A stretch of DNA of 64,000 nt from Gnetum montanum (Eukaryota; Streptophyta; Gnetopsida; Gnetales; Gnetaceae): contig MNCI01029297.1 of assembly GCA_015680685.1 (NCBI GenBank), positions 249,376 through 313,375 on the forward strand. Direction: 5' to 3'. The translations under genes were made by a program, and so were the position numbers. Positions within the stretch are counted from its first letter, which is position 1, and each line of letters starts with the position of its first letter. The notes under the pieces are model-generated. The model saw nothing but the letters and a program-made list of their open reading frames with translations. It searched no databases and had not been told where the DNA came from. Of the stretch, positions 44,700 through 56,194 are shown piece after piece.

Positions 44700-46130
44700 T
44701 TTTGGTGTTTGTTGGGTGAGGAGATAGGTAAGAATGCTACTGTACTAGTTTGTCTCCATGGGTGATTGATTATTCACTACACCAGCAAAGAGGAATTCAT
44801 CAGGGAAATGATCAGAAATTGGATACTCATCCTCTTTTTTGTCCCATCGCAACCGAGATAAATGATCAGTAACTACATTCTCAGTGCCCTTGCGATCGAT
44901 CAATGTTAAATCAAACTCTTGTAAGATTACAAGCCATCATATGATACGAGGGATTACCATTGGCTTATTCATGAGGAATTAGATTGCACTATGATCTGTA
45001 TGTATATATACTTTATATCCCAATATATAGTGTCTAAGCTTTTCTAGTGCAAACACTATAGTCATTAATTGTTTCTCTATGGTAGTGTAGTAAATTTGTG
45101 CATTGACGATACTTCTACTTGCACAGTGGATGTAATAAGGATGCTTTTGGTCATCTAACTATGTAAGTACAACTCCTTAAGCATAGTTGGACATGTCAAT
45201 CATTATATGGAATGGTTTAGACTAGTCAAGAGCTTGTAGAATGGGTGTTTCTACTAGCTTTTGTTTCAGAGTTTGGAAAGCAAATTTGCATTCCCTGGTC
45301 CACTCAAAAGGTATGTCCTTTTTCGTTAATTCCACAAATGGTTTGGCAACCTTTGAAAAATTCTCAATAAATCTCCTATAGTAGCCAGTATGTCCAAGAA
45401 ATGATTGAATATCTTTGATAGTTTCTAGTTGATAGGTAATTCCTTGGATAATTTTGATTTTCTTAGGATCTACCTATATCCCTGTGTGTGAGATTTTGTG
45501 CCCTAGTACTATGCCGTCTTGGACCATCAAATGGCTTTTCTGCTAGTTGAGCCTCAAATTGGTTTCTACACATCTTTTTAACACTTTCTCCAACCGGTAC
45601 AAGGCTTGATCAAAGTTTGCTCCATAAGTGGAAAAGTCATCCATAAAGACCTCCATGTCATTCCCTATCTGCTATTGGAATATGCTTAGAACTAGTTATT
45701 GAAATGTTGTGGGGGCATTACACAAGCCAAATGGCATCTATTTATATGCGAACGTTCCCCAAGGATTGGTGAATGTAGTCTTGGCTTGGTCTTCTGAGGC
45801 TATTTATATTTGGTTATATCCACTATATCCATCCAAAAAATGTAATAGCAATGCCCTGCAATGGTGTCTAAGACTTGGTTGACAAATGACAATGGAAAGT
45901 GATCTTTGAATGTTACCATATTTAGTAGCCTAAAATCTATGCACTCCCTCCATTTGCCTTCCTTTTTAGGCACAATAACTAAGGGGCTAACCCATTTTCT
46001 ATCAGCAATGGGGTATATGAACCTAGCCTTGAGAAGCTGTTTCATTTCTTCCTTAACTACTTGCTTCAACATAGGGTTCAATTGCCTCTATGGTTGTCTT
46101 CACGGCTTCATGGAGGGGTCAGTGTAAATT
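44700..46130 (-). pseudogene. Reverse transcriptase and RNase H of element E (broken)
   Basis: RT N-terminal part at 45800-46081: KEEMKQLLKARFIYPI, WVSPLVIVPKKEGKWREC, DFRLLNMVT. Catalytic FMDD at 45636-45647 in EVFMDDFSTYGANF, a motif characteristic of Athila RTs. Thumb: LGHKISHTGI, then YYRRFIENFSKVAKP. RNase H: QIYYTTIEKQLMTIVFALEK and VYIHTDHSAI, then NVVTDHLSRL. Stops occur in most segments. Element C lacks all of this. Confidence 0.88.
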
Positions 46131-46546
46131 CTATGTTGGCATATCCTAGGATCTATTACAGTTAATTTAGGATATGACCAAGTGAAGGATTTCAATCATT
46201 GATTTATCACTTTTAGCAGTCTCTCTTTTTGTTGCGGAGTAAGCTTAGCATTAATAATTATAGGCTTTCCATTTTTAAGGAACGTGTATTCCATACCGGT
46301 GGGAAATGGTTTTAGCTCGAGGGGCTCCTACTTAAATTTCTTAGGGATTTCCAACTTCTCCCAGTTGATATTTTTGAGGTTAAGGTTTGGAAGTTGGTAG
46401 TGGGCTTACTCTAATGCATCTATGCTATTGATGTAAGCACAAGTCAAACCCTCAGTTGGTTCCATGCATAAAATTAAACTACTTTCTTGATCAGCTATCA
46501 GCCACTAGGTGCCTTCCTATCATGTGGCTGATGCATATAGGCATCT

Positions 46547-47040
46547 TTATATGGTGATCACTTGTGCACATTGATTGCATGTAGGTAATGTTAAAATTTG
46601 CACAACCCATGACCTCTGCACGCAATTACACCCTGTGTCATTGTATGTGATACATGGAACTTTCTTCTTCTCAATCTTTTCGAATGTATTTTCCTTTGAT
46701 ATTTCCAGGGAAAGATCACGGATTCCTAGGCGTGCATTGATGGTGCTTAGCCATGCTTTTCCCATTATGATTGGGAAGTCCACCTTACCATTGTTTACTT
46801 GAATCACTAGGAAGTCAGCTAGGTACAACCACCCACAAATAGTGGTAACAATGTCTTTCACTAGTCGCAATGGGACAGTGATGGACTGGTCAGCCAACTC
46901 TAGACGGATGTTGCTCTTTTTCAATGGAGGTAGGTTCTAAGCCTTGTACATTTCTTGAGAAATCAAGTTAACACTGGAACTTGAATCCAAAAGAGCCTTG
47001 CATAGTGCATTTCTAGAGATTTGTAAGTATATCAGAGGAC
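46547..47040 (-). pseudogene. Aspartic protease of element E (active-site change)
   Basis: Collinear with the C protease: ALLDSSSSVNLISQEMY, LRLVKDIVTTICGWLYLADF, FPIIMGKAWLSTINA. The catalytic D-S-G of C is D-S-S here, which should abolish activity, and GRAW is GKAW. A stop follows SQEMYKA. Main open piece 46547-46924. Confidence 0.82.
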
Positions 47041-49642
47041 TCCTAGGATCAGATAATTTCTTGGAAAGATAGCTAACTTTGATCCAATCGGTAACGACAT
47101 GTGTTAGCATGACAGTATGCCTTGAGTGTGGTGATTGGGTTGAAGGGGGCTTCGAAGTTTTGATTGATACTAAGGCATCTAAGGAATTAGCCTCTTGTGA
47201 TTGCAAGGGCTTGGTTGGATTGTTGGTTCTAAAGAAAGGTCTTTTCTTCATGTGGTTTTTGGAACCAATAGTAGGTTGAGAGTTAACAGCCCTTGTGGCA
47301 TTATGTTGTTGCGGCTAGGTAGGGATTTCGCCTTGCATCAAGGGAGTAGGTGGTAGTGGAGCTATTGGTGAAAGAGATGCGGCCGAATGAGAAGGATGAT
47401 ATGCTTGTGGAATATGGCCTCTAGAAGAGGGAGTCCCATAATACTCATGGGCTTGGTAGTGAGGTTGAGGAGTGACGTGACTAGTAGAGTCACATGGGGA
47501 GATTGGTTGCTGCATGTAATATCCATATAGGTCAGGTTACTAGTAAGGATACTATTGCCTTGGTGGTGGCATTCCCCATGATTATGGGCATTTCCACTCT
47601 TGATATTGCTCAATCAGTTGTGGTGGAGTTTCACTAAGATAATATGTTAAGGGTTAGTGGAATTGCCTTGGGTTACCTTGAGGATAAGGTAACCTTTGGG
47701 GTGTTTACCTTTTGTTTAATTATGGGTTGAGTGCATACACCCCAAACTCCTATAGATGTGAGATTATAGAGTAATATCCCTTAGGATGGTCATATTAACA
47801 TATCTCACATCCACTATCATTGTCTATTTCCGAATCCACAACCTCTTTAATGTTGGCAACTTTGCCCTTATCCTTGATACATGCATGTTCAGCCTCTTTC
47901 TTTTTTCTTTTCTCACTACCTTGCTCTCTAGAATCCTCTACTATTTTAAGAACAGTTTAAAATCTATTGTCTAGGGAATCCCACATTTGATCTACCTTTG
48001 CCAAAACTTTTGATGTCATCTTTTGGATAGGCAAAGTTTTCCTATTCACCATCTCTTCGAGTGATGACTCTTCTTCATCCTCACAAAATCTTACTCCCCT
48101 CTTCTAGAGGGAAGGATCTTGATTATACTCTTCTACACTTTCTCTCTCCCATATCTCACCTTCTTCCTTAGCAACTTGCTCCAATAGTCTTTGGATTTGA
48201 TGGGACCTAAGCTTGGATAGTCTTCCTTGGGCATAAGTCCCAAGGGTTCTTCTCATTTCATGCCTAAGACCATCTACGAGATGGTGCAGTTGATCCATTT
48301 ACGAATAACCATGGCTAGGAAAATAATGTAATAGTGCATAGTATTGGCCCATGGTAGCATCCAAGGGTTCATGTCCTCCTTATTTCTAGCCTTAGATTTT
48401 CTATTGCAAGTTGGACACTTGAGAGTATGTTTGGTACTTATCATTGAATAATTCTAACATAGTACTCCATCTACAAATAGATTCTAGTTCTAAGGACTGC
48501 TACCAGCTTTCTACTTCTTTAACTAGTATCTGCGGGAACAACTTAAGTTTTTTCCATTCATTCTCTATGTTTTTTTAGGCACATGCATCATGGAATTCTT
48601 GTAAATGATTCTAAGGATCAGCATTGTATCCCCCTTTAAATTGTGGGATATTGTTCATATCTAATCTCTTGATCCTACTATCTTTCTGGTGGCTTGTTGG
48701 AATTCTAACAACCTCAATTATGTCTAACATACTTCAAGTAGCAAGTAGGGGTTCACCATGATAGTCTCATCCATGGCATATATGATGCCTATATTGTTCC
48801 CTACTCTCCCTTCTTCTATGTCGTGACTCTCTAGAGTGCCCTCATCCCCTTTCCTAGTTGTTTCGTCTATGACTTCCACTTTTCCTACCTTTATCCCCAT
48901 GCTCCTTTTCTTTATGACTACATCTGGATATTGAAGAAGAGGATGAAGGAGATGATGAAGGTGAATAAGAAGGAGAACCATCATCATGACGGTGTCTACT
49001 ACCTTCTCTTCTATGGTCTTGGCCCCGATCGTGATTGCTATCAGAATGTCCACCTTTATCATGGGTTCGTGTCCCTTTTTTGGACCATTTATATCCATGG
49101 GTATTAGAACTTGGGTTATGAATAGTGGAACGAAGGTTCTGATACACAACCCCTTGGCCAAAGTCAAGGGGAGGAACATCATTGTGTGGCCGACTACCTA
49201 AGGTAGGTTCACCACCCTCATTTTCACTTAAGATATGTGGGGCATCTTAGGACCACTTACCCTTCAAAGACTTATGATGTCTCTCCTGTTGCAAGTCCTT
49301 TTGATGTTGTGCCTCTGTGAGATAGTATTCTCTCGAGTCATGATCTTGCACAACATATTCTACGTGTAAGTGTGGCATGCCAATTTGTGTGAGAGCATGA
49401 AGAAGCATGCTCGGGACTGAATGATCGGGAAGTAACACTATGTTACCTTCTAAGTCTCACCAATGTAGTTATTCATCTTGATGGAGGATAAAGGTGAAAT
49501 CTGGTATATACTCATTGGAATGAATATATACCACCTGAACTTGTTGAGGGATTGGCGGATCAATGTTATGTGTATTACGCCATCGACTGTTTCCTGTTTT
49601 AGACCTAGGCAATGAGGCACTTTCATACGAAGAAGGAGACAT
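47041..49642 (-). pseudogene. gag of element E (broken)
   Basis: Likely start ATG at 49642 (MSPSSYESASLPRS), about 117 bases after the primer site. Same order as in C: N-terminal region, Ser/His-rich low-complexity stretch (48854-49147), capsid block (about 48300-48560, many stops), charged stretch, finger region near 47780 where CEIC is followed by a stop, and Pro-rich segment (47315-47515). More decayed than in C. Confidence 0.8.
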
Positions 49643-49758
49643 ACTTTTCTGTTCAGTGTGCAATGTATTCTTGTTTATTATTTTCTCAATCAATCCTAAG
49701 ATTTCATTCCAATGATGTGAATGATTTCCTAAGTTCTAATTAGCACATAAACAACTAA

Positions 49759-49777
49759 TTCCCTAGTAATGGTGCCA
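49759..49777 (-). promoter_or_regulatory. Primer binding site of element E
   Basis: The minus strand reads TGGCACCATTACTAGGGAA one base after the LTR. It aligns to the site of C with about four substitutions. Confidence 0.75.
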
Positions 49778-49778
49778 A

Positions 49779-50720
49779 TGATGAGTGGCGAGGTACCCCT
49801 ACGCTCAACCATACGAATACGAACGTTTCACGCACGATCCGGTCAAATTCCAAGGACTAAGTGCTTATGCGCCCTTGTGGAACAAGGATGGGTTGGTTGA
49901 TTGTTGTCTTCCCAAGCTTACTTGTATGTCATGATTGTATGGATAAGTAAGCTTGAGGCATATGATTTTTATAGCTTTTATGTTTTTATGTCCTGCGCTA
50001 GTAGGGAAGGAGAGAGGTAACTAAGTGACTAATTTAACTTAACTACTCATTAACTAAGTTCTAACTAATCCTAACACTAGCATCCATTCCCACTTGCTGT
50101 ACACATCATGAACTAGTGCAACACTACTAGGATTACCAAACACTAATCATTACTGGGTTACCAAGCATTACATGCATGCTTGAAGTGGTCATGCTTGTGT
50201 AATTTAATGATTTGCTTAATTGATAAAAATGAATTGTTGTGCTAATAATATAAATGTAAAGTTTATAAAAGAAAAGAAAATAAAATAAATTCATAAGAAA
50301 ATAAAATAAAATAAATGTGTAAGAATACAAATCTCAAGTGCTGCAAGGATGAATTGAAGAGCTCATCTTTATTGCTGTACACAAGGTATGCTTTGGTACA
50401 CAATGCTTGAATAAAGATCCATCCACACTTAGACCTCCTACTGTGAACACTAGGAAAATACTCTAACTTTCAAATAGACTACAAGAGTTTCACTACTTGA
50501 CTACTAAAAGACTTCTTCCCAATTGTGCACTTGGGCACTGTATTTATAGGCTTGGGAGCAACTACTCTAATAATTAGAATAACTGCTAAAATAACCGCTA
50601 GAGTAACCCTCTCTCATAATTAGAATAAATTGCAAGAGTAACTGCTCTAATAATTAGAATAAACTACTAGAGTAACTACTTTAATAATTAGAATAACTAC
50701 TAGAGTAACCACTCTCATCA
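49779..50720 (-). repeat. 5' LTR of element E
   Basis: 942 bp. The minus strand starts TGATGAGAGTGG at 50720. CTAATAATTAG units fill about 50560-50700. TATA box at 50541-50548. The inner half is shared with the C/F LTRs but the outer ~150 bp is not. Confidence 0.93.
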
Positions 50721-51069
50721 ATCATCAAGCTTTCCATTAGGAAAAGTAGATACCATTGATGAAGCTTTTCAAACTTTGACATGAGGATTTGGATTTCCTT
50801 CCCTTGGAATCCTAGGTTGATGGGTTCCTAAACTCCCTAGCTGGAATGTTCTTACTCATCATTTGCTCTTTCTTCACTTAGTTGAGAAATTTCTTCATTA
50901 GCAGTCAAATGTGAATGCTCATCATCACCTCAATTTTGAATATGACTAGGACTGTATTTCTATATACCTTTGGATTGATCTCATCTAATCGTGCAACCAT
51001 TAGTTGAAATTTAGATTTCATGTTTCTCATACCTTTGTCCATAGCTTGAATGTTTTTCTTCTTAGGCAT
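50721..51069 (-). pseudogene. gag N-terminus of element D
   Basis: Minus-strand ATG at 51069 (MPKKKNIQAMDKGMRNMKSK), 56 bases after the primer site, opens a Lys-rich frame running to about 50905. The rest to 50721 has stops. E inserted within this gag; the remainder is at 39430-40538. The first five bases are the right ATCAT copy. Confidence 0.6.
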
Positions 51070-51124
51070 TATCTGAAATTGACTAAAAAATCTACCACCA
51101 ATTTCCAATAATAATCAACTTAAA

Positions 51125-51137
51125 GGCTATGATACCA
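51125..51137 (-). promoter_or_regulatory. Primer binding site of element D
   Basis: The minus strand reads TGGTATCATAGCC just inside the 5' LTR, one base from the TGGTATCAGAGCC site complementary to initiator tRNA-Met. Confidence 0.8.
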
Positions 51138-51138
51138 A

Positions 51139-52028
51139 GCCTAGAGCATGGTCACTCTATTTTGCTTTAACCCTTCGAACACACATTGAATCTAGAATGT
51201 ATGAAGATAATTCAATCATTAAAAATAAGAAAACTAGCTATCTTCAATTAATTTAAGAAAAATTATAATTATAGTAGTTCCATAATCCACAAATATCACA
51301 AATGACTCAAACACTTAATGATATTGTAGAGCATAAGGATCTACAACCACACAATGATTACCCTTAATGCAAGACATAATTGAACTAGATCTCTTTTAGA
51401 AACCAAGACTAAGATCCACACATACAAGAGTCACAATGGAAAAAGTTCAACAATTGATCAAAGAGATGCACACATAATTATGAAACCTTTAAACCCAACT
51501 CTTATGTCACACTCTCCATGCCATTCATCATACACAAAACAATCAAACATGACATTAATGTTTATGAATTATAAGATAAACATCCTTTGAAAACCTTCCC
51601 CATGACCAAATTGAAGATTCTTAGCTATTTCTATCTCATTCTTATCATTCCAACTTAGAGTTACCAACTTGAAACTTTCCTCAACTGTATGGAATGCTTA
51701 TAGGCTTGGCAAAACATCTTCCTATCAAATCTAACTCTCAGACAAGGCATCTCCTACTAGGATGAGATGTCTTCTTCAAGGGAAATATGTTTTCCTAGAG
51801 ACATCTTCCTAGAGTTTTCTTTGATTAAGATAAGATGTCTTCCTCTCTTAACAAGATGTCATCTCTACAAATGGAACATGTCATGTACATGTCCAATTCT
51901 TAGGCAAGATGTCTCCTTGATCTAAAAGACATCTTCTTGATCTTCAAGATGTCTTTCCAACTTTCCAAGCCTGTAATCAACCACTTGTAGGGATGAAAAA
52001 GGGACTTGAAAGAGGTGTCCCTATACCA
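51139..52028 (-). repeat. 5' LTR of element D
   Basis: About 890 bp; minus strand starts TGGTATAGGGAC at 52028. It is collinear with 28187-29067, including the AGACATC/GATGTCT-rich region (51700-51960). Confidence 0.85.
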
Positions 52029-53323
52029 AAACCCCTTTAGATTAAGTTATCATTAGGTTTAACATTAGGAATGTAGAGTAAATGGTTTGTTTGTCCTTCT
52101 TGCTAGTTGGAATGACTAGGAAACCCAAATTTGTGATCAGAGATGGGTCCATACTAGGTCTTTGGTATACTTTATGAATATTGGTACTAATGTATTTTCT
52201 ACTAACTAATTCATCTAGCACATAGTTAGATTTTCATCTCACTTTAAAATTGATAAGGCAAATAGGTAAACATAAGTTAGCATTCAAAAGTGTAGCATAT
52301 ACATAAGTCATAAGATAATATAAACTAATATATTTTTAAACTCTATCACATCATTTATTCACTTTCAGAACATTTTGAACAAGACAGAGAAATGAGAGAA
52401 ACTAATTTATTTAATGAAATGTAAAGAAATGTATTTTAGTTTATCATTCAAAAACATATTGGAATAAAAGGAAGTTTAAATATGATTAAAAATGCAACAT
52501 AATTTATTTAATCAAACATATAGTATGGGTGTTGACCATAAGCAACTTTGAGAATTCTTATGTTTGAGCCTTTACATCCTAATTGCTAGAAAGGGAGGAA
52601 AATTGAGTGAGTTCAGAGAAGGTTTGATTCCTTTTAAAGCTCATCTTTTAAAGAGAAATGCTAGCATTTGGTCACATATTTCTCATCAATTTGATATATG
52701 TTATTTTTTTAAGTTGTTCATATGCCTTTGTTTCCTATAAATGCTAAATGATATTTTTATCCAAAAATGTTTTCACAACTATTTTTAAACTAGTGTTCTA
52801 TTAGTTTTAAACATATTTATACTCAAATATTTTAAGATAAATCCTTGTTGGAGCAACTTGTTTTATTATTAATAATTTAAACTTAAATTTTGAGTTGATA
52901 TAAAATGTTGTATTAATGTTATCATTAAACGTCTTTTGGTAACATGTAAATTATATTTTTTCTACTCTTTAATATTTTAAAAGAAGAAAGATTAGAAGGG
53001 TCATAAAGATAAAAATGATTTTACAAATGTGGTCATTTCATATGATATATTAACTTTATGTTATTAGTTATTATTTTAATATGTGATAGAATGTTAGAAT
53101 TATTTTAGAAGATAAACTTTAGAGATAGTAAAATTGGAAGGATTTGAATCTTAGATCTCATGGTTGATAAGAACATAATCATCCTTGTTATGAATTAAAA
53201 TAATGATGAATACTTTATTTTTGAAAAAAGCAAAAATTTTATTTTAGTAAATAGTGTATTATTATTTTCAAAGATTTTGGGCTTTATTGACCCATTGAAA
53301 ATTGTTATGAGAGTAAACCCTAG
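52029..53323. other. Unassigned AT-rich DNA
   Basis: No gene, LTR or array recognised. The last five bases CCTAG (53319-53323) are the left site duplication of the solo LTR. Confidence 0.45.
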
Positions 53324-54373
53324 TGATGAGACGCGATATCGCATAGGCCACGATATTGCATTCCATGTAATATCGCGTATGCAATATTGCGTCATCCCCT
53401 GTAATATAAGGTATGCGATATCGCAGTCCACTGCCAAGTCTATAAATAAGAGGCGGCTCTCCCTTGTATCCTCATCCTGGGCTAGAAGTAGGGAAACTCT
53501 GGCAGATTGATCACTTCAGAGATAGAATATTTTCCATGTGCCCGCAGTAGGAGTCCTAAAGTGAACGGATCTTTATTCGAGTAACATTGTACCTAAACAC
53601 AAGCTGTGTATGGAAATAAAGATGAACTTCTTAGATAAACCTTGCAGTGCATGGAATGGGATTTTATTTATTGCTTTCTCTCTCACCCTTAAACTCCTAG
53701 AATGCAGAATGAGTACGACTTGATTATGAGCATCTAAGGATGTGTATGGTTAGTCAAGGAGTTGGCTGCTCATCACAACACGGTATGAGTACGACTTGAT
53801 TACGAGCATCTAGTGTGACTACTTGGTAACCCAGTGGTGCATCCAGGATCTACGCTTGGTAATCCTAGTGGTAGTCATGCACAAGGATGTGTACGGTTAG
53901 TCAAGGAATCGGCTGCTCATCGCACTTAGGCTAGATTAGCTTTCTCAACACTTTCCTCCTAGATAAGTGCCTCAGTACAACCACTTCAAGCACATGTGTT
54001 ACGTGTGGTGATCCCAGCAATGATTAGCATTCGATAGCTGCGGTTGCATTGGTTCAGGGTGTGTATGGTAAGTGGGAACAGATGCTGATGCTAGGTAATT
54101 TAGACTTAGTTCATTAGTTAGAGTTAGTTATTTTCTTCAACCCTTCACCTCAATAGCATAGGAGATAAAACATAAAAAACCATAAAAATCATATACCTCA
54201 GACTTACTTAACCATACACCATGACAACCACAAGTAAGTATGGGAAGACAACGAATGATTAACCCCAAGTGTTCCATGGGGTGTGTAGGCACTTAGTCTG
54301 TGGAGTTCGACTAGATCGTGTGTGCTATGCTTGTTTCGTATGGTTGAGTGTAGGGGTACCTCGCCACTCATCA
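53324..54373 (+). repeat. Solo LTR of the C/F family
   Basis: 1050 bp, TGATGAGACG...CCACTCATCA, flanked by CCTAG on both sides (53319-53323, 54374-54378), with no internal region. GATATC-type dyads fill the first ~100 bases. TATA box TATAAATAAG at 53441-53450. It is ~230 bp longer than the other LTRs because of an internal duplication at 53711-53960. Confidence 0.92.
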
Positions 54374-55076
54374 CCTAGCTAGTATTGCATATATAAAATC
54401 TTGTACTCTCTTCTCCATTATACATCTAGTTGCATAATTGACATTTTTGAGATTTGATTAGAAAGGAAGATTTTGTTAAATGTCATAGAGTAAAAAAGCC
54501 TTTTTTATAGTTTGTTGTTACTAGTAAAATCTATATCTTTGCATGAGTCTCATATCCCAAATTCAACTTAATTTCTTTAATTATATTTTTTATTTTCTTC
54601 CTTAGATTCCATTATTATCTTATTGGAAAGTTAAATTAGCTAGTAACATAACTTGGGGCATCAAACCCCTTAAATGTTTTGACTATTACATCAATGAGAA
54701 AGAGATAGGATTATAATGTAATGGGGGAATATATAAATACATAGAATTGACCTTAGTAAATAGGTTTAAGTAATACAACATTATAATTAATTTCTAGCAA
54801 TAATATCTATAATATTTAGCTAATGTATTAACAATCATATTGTTCCTTCTCTACTTTTTTTTCTTTTTTTAATGAAAAAGTAACCCTAATTCTATAATGG
54901 TAGGGCCAGATCTAGTAACAAAAATTCTTATATGAAAACTAAAACAAGATTGGAGATTATGACAAAGATAGCAATAAAGAGAAAATGACAAAATAATGAG
55001 AACATCAACCACCTCTTTGATGAATATTATATCCTTAATGTGTCTAAGAGTCATGGGATTCATGTAGTTGTGTTTG
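54374..55076. other. Unassigned AT-rich DNA
   Basis: Nothing recognisable. A short minus-strand ORF (54869-55063) has no known motif. Confidence 0.45.
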
Positions 55077-56154
55077 TATGTCTTTTTGGAGTGATTTGAG
55101 TAGTTTTTCTATGTCAATCAAACAACTGTGAGTTGACTATGGGTCATAGTTAACTATAGTTTAGGGTTGTCAGCTACAAGTAGCCACAATCTATGTGAAA
55201 TAGGAACAAAAATTCTATACACTTTATCAATGTGATAGGTTGAGTGTCATAGTTTCATTGTAGTCTAACTAATGAAAAGGCTTGCACACCACAGTCACTC
55301 ATAGAATCTAAAATTTGCACACCACAGTCACTCATAGAATCTAAAATTTAACTTTTTTAAAGAAAGGCATGTAATGCAAGGAAGATGAATGGTCACATAG
55401 AGATTATAAAATATTATAAAGATCTCTAAGATTAATGTCATGATATTTGCTTGTATGGGAAATTTGAAAGAACTCTAGGGGAGTGAGAGAGACTCTTCCT
55501 TATGGGGCTAATTAGATACTCACTTTGATTAATTAAGTTCCTAAGGAATGGAAAGTAAATAATGATCCTGGATCTTGTTCTAGATCCTTATTGTGCGTTG
55601 TTTTTAGCATTACACTATGTCTTTTTGGAGTGATTTGAGTAGTTTTTCTATGTCAATCAAACAACTGTGAGTTGACTATGGGTCATAGTTAACTATAGTT
55701 TAGGGTTGTCAGCTACAAGTAGCCACAATCTATGTGAAATAGGAACAAAAATTCTATACACTTTATCAATGTGATAGGTTGAGTGTCATAGTTTCATTGT
55801 AGTCTAACTAATGCAAAGGCTTGCACACCACAGTCACTCATAGAATCTAAAATTTGCACACCACAGTCACTCATAGAATCTAAAATTTAACTTTTTTAAA
55901 GAAAGGCATGTAATGCAAGGAAGATGAATGGTCACATAGAGATTATAAAATATTATAAAGATCTCTAAGATTAATGTCATGATATTTGCTTGTATGGGAA
56001 ATTTGAAAGAACTCTAGGGGAGTGAGAGAGACTCTTCTTTATGGGGCTAATTAGATACTCACTTTGATTAATTAAGTTCCTAAGGAATGGAAAGTAAATA
56101 ATGATCTTGGATCTTGTTCTAGATCCTTATTGTGCGTTGTTTTTAGCATTACAC
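55077..56154. repeat. Tandem duplication, two copies of 539 bp
   Basis: 55077-55615 and 55616-56154 are nearly identical; I noted only three or four substitutions. Each copy holds an inner duplication of about 35 bp (TTGCACACCACAGTCACTC). No gene content. The second copy ends about 40 bp before element G. Confidence 0.93.
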
Positions 56155-56194
56155 TATGATTTTTCACATGGAATAAAAAATTTATTTCTTTTCT

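Larger units (their letters stand above)
40539..50720 (-). mobile_element. Element E: Athila-like LTR retrotransposon with pol
   Basis: 10182 bp, LTRs 40539-41490 and 49779-50720, flanked by ATCAT on both sides (40534-40538 and 50721-50725), inserted in gag of element D. Order on the minus strand is primer site, gag, protease, RT, RNase H, integrase and a 3' region. FMDDFSTYG in RT and the primer site fit the Athila lineage. Gag, protease and 3' region are shared with C, while the outer part of the LTR is different. All coding regions have stops. Confidence 0.92.
28187..52028 (-). mobile_element. Element D: chromovirus-like Ty3/gypsy element split by C and E
   Basis: Minus-strand element with LTRs at about 28187-29067 and 51139-52028, a primer site matching initiator tRNA-Met type sites, gag, protease, RT and integrase. 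After removing C (32268-39424), E (40539-50720) and their site duplications about 6.5 kb remain, a normal size. Motifs such as FEWLMMSFGL, TFMRLM, FFDDILVYS and an integrase end with FNVTDV fit the CRM/Reina side of the chromoviruses (inference). I found no clear target-site duplication for D, and many stops mark it as old. Confidence 0.85.

Noticed and set aside
54869-55063. 64-codon minus-strand ORF
   Set aside because: No recognisable motif and AT-rich surroundings; no support beyond openness.
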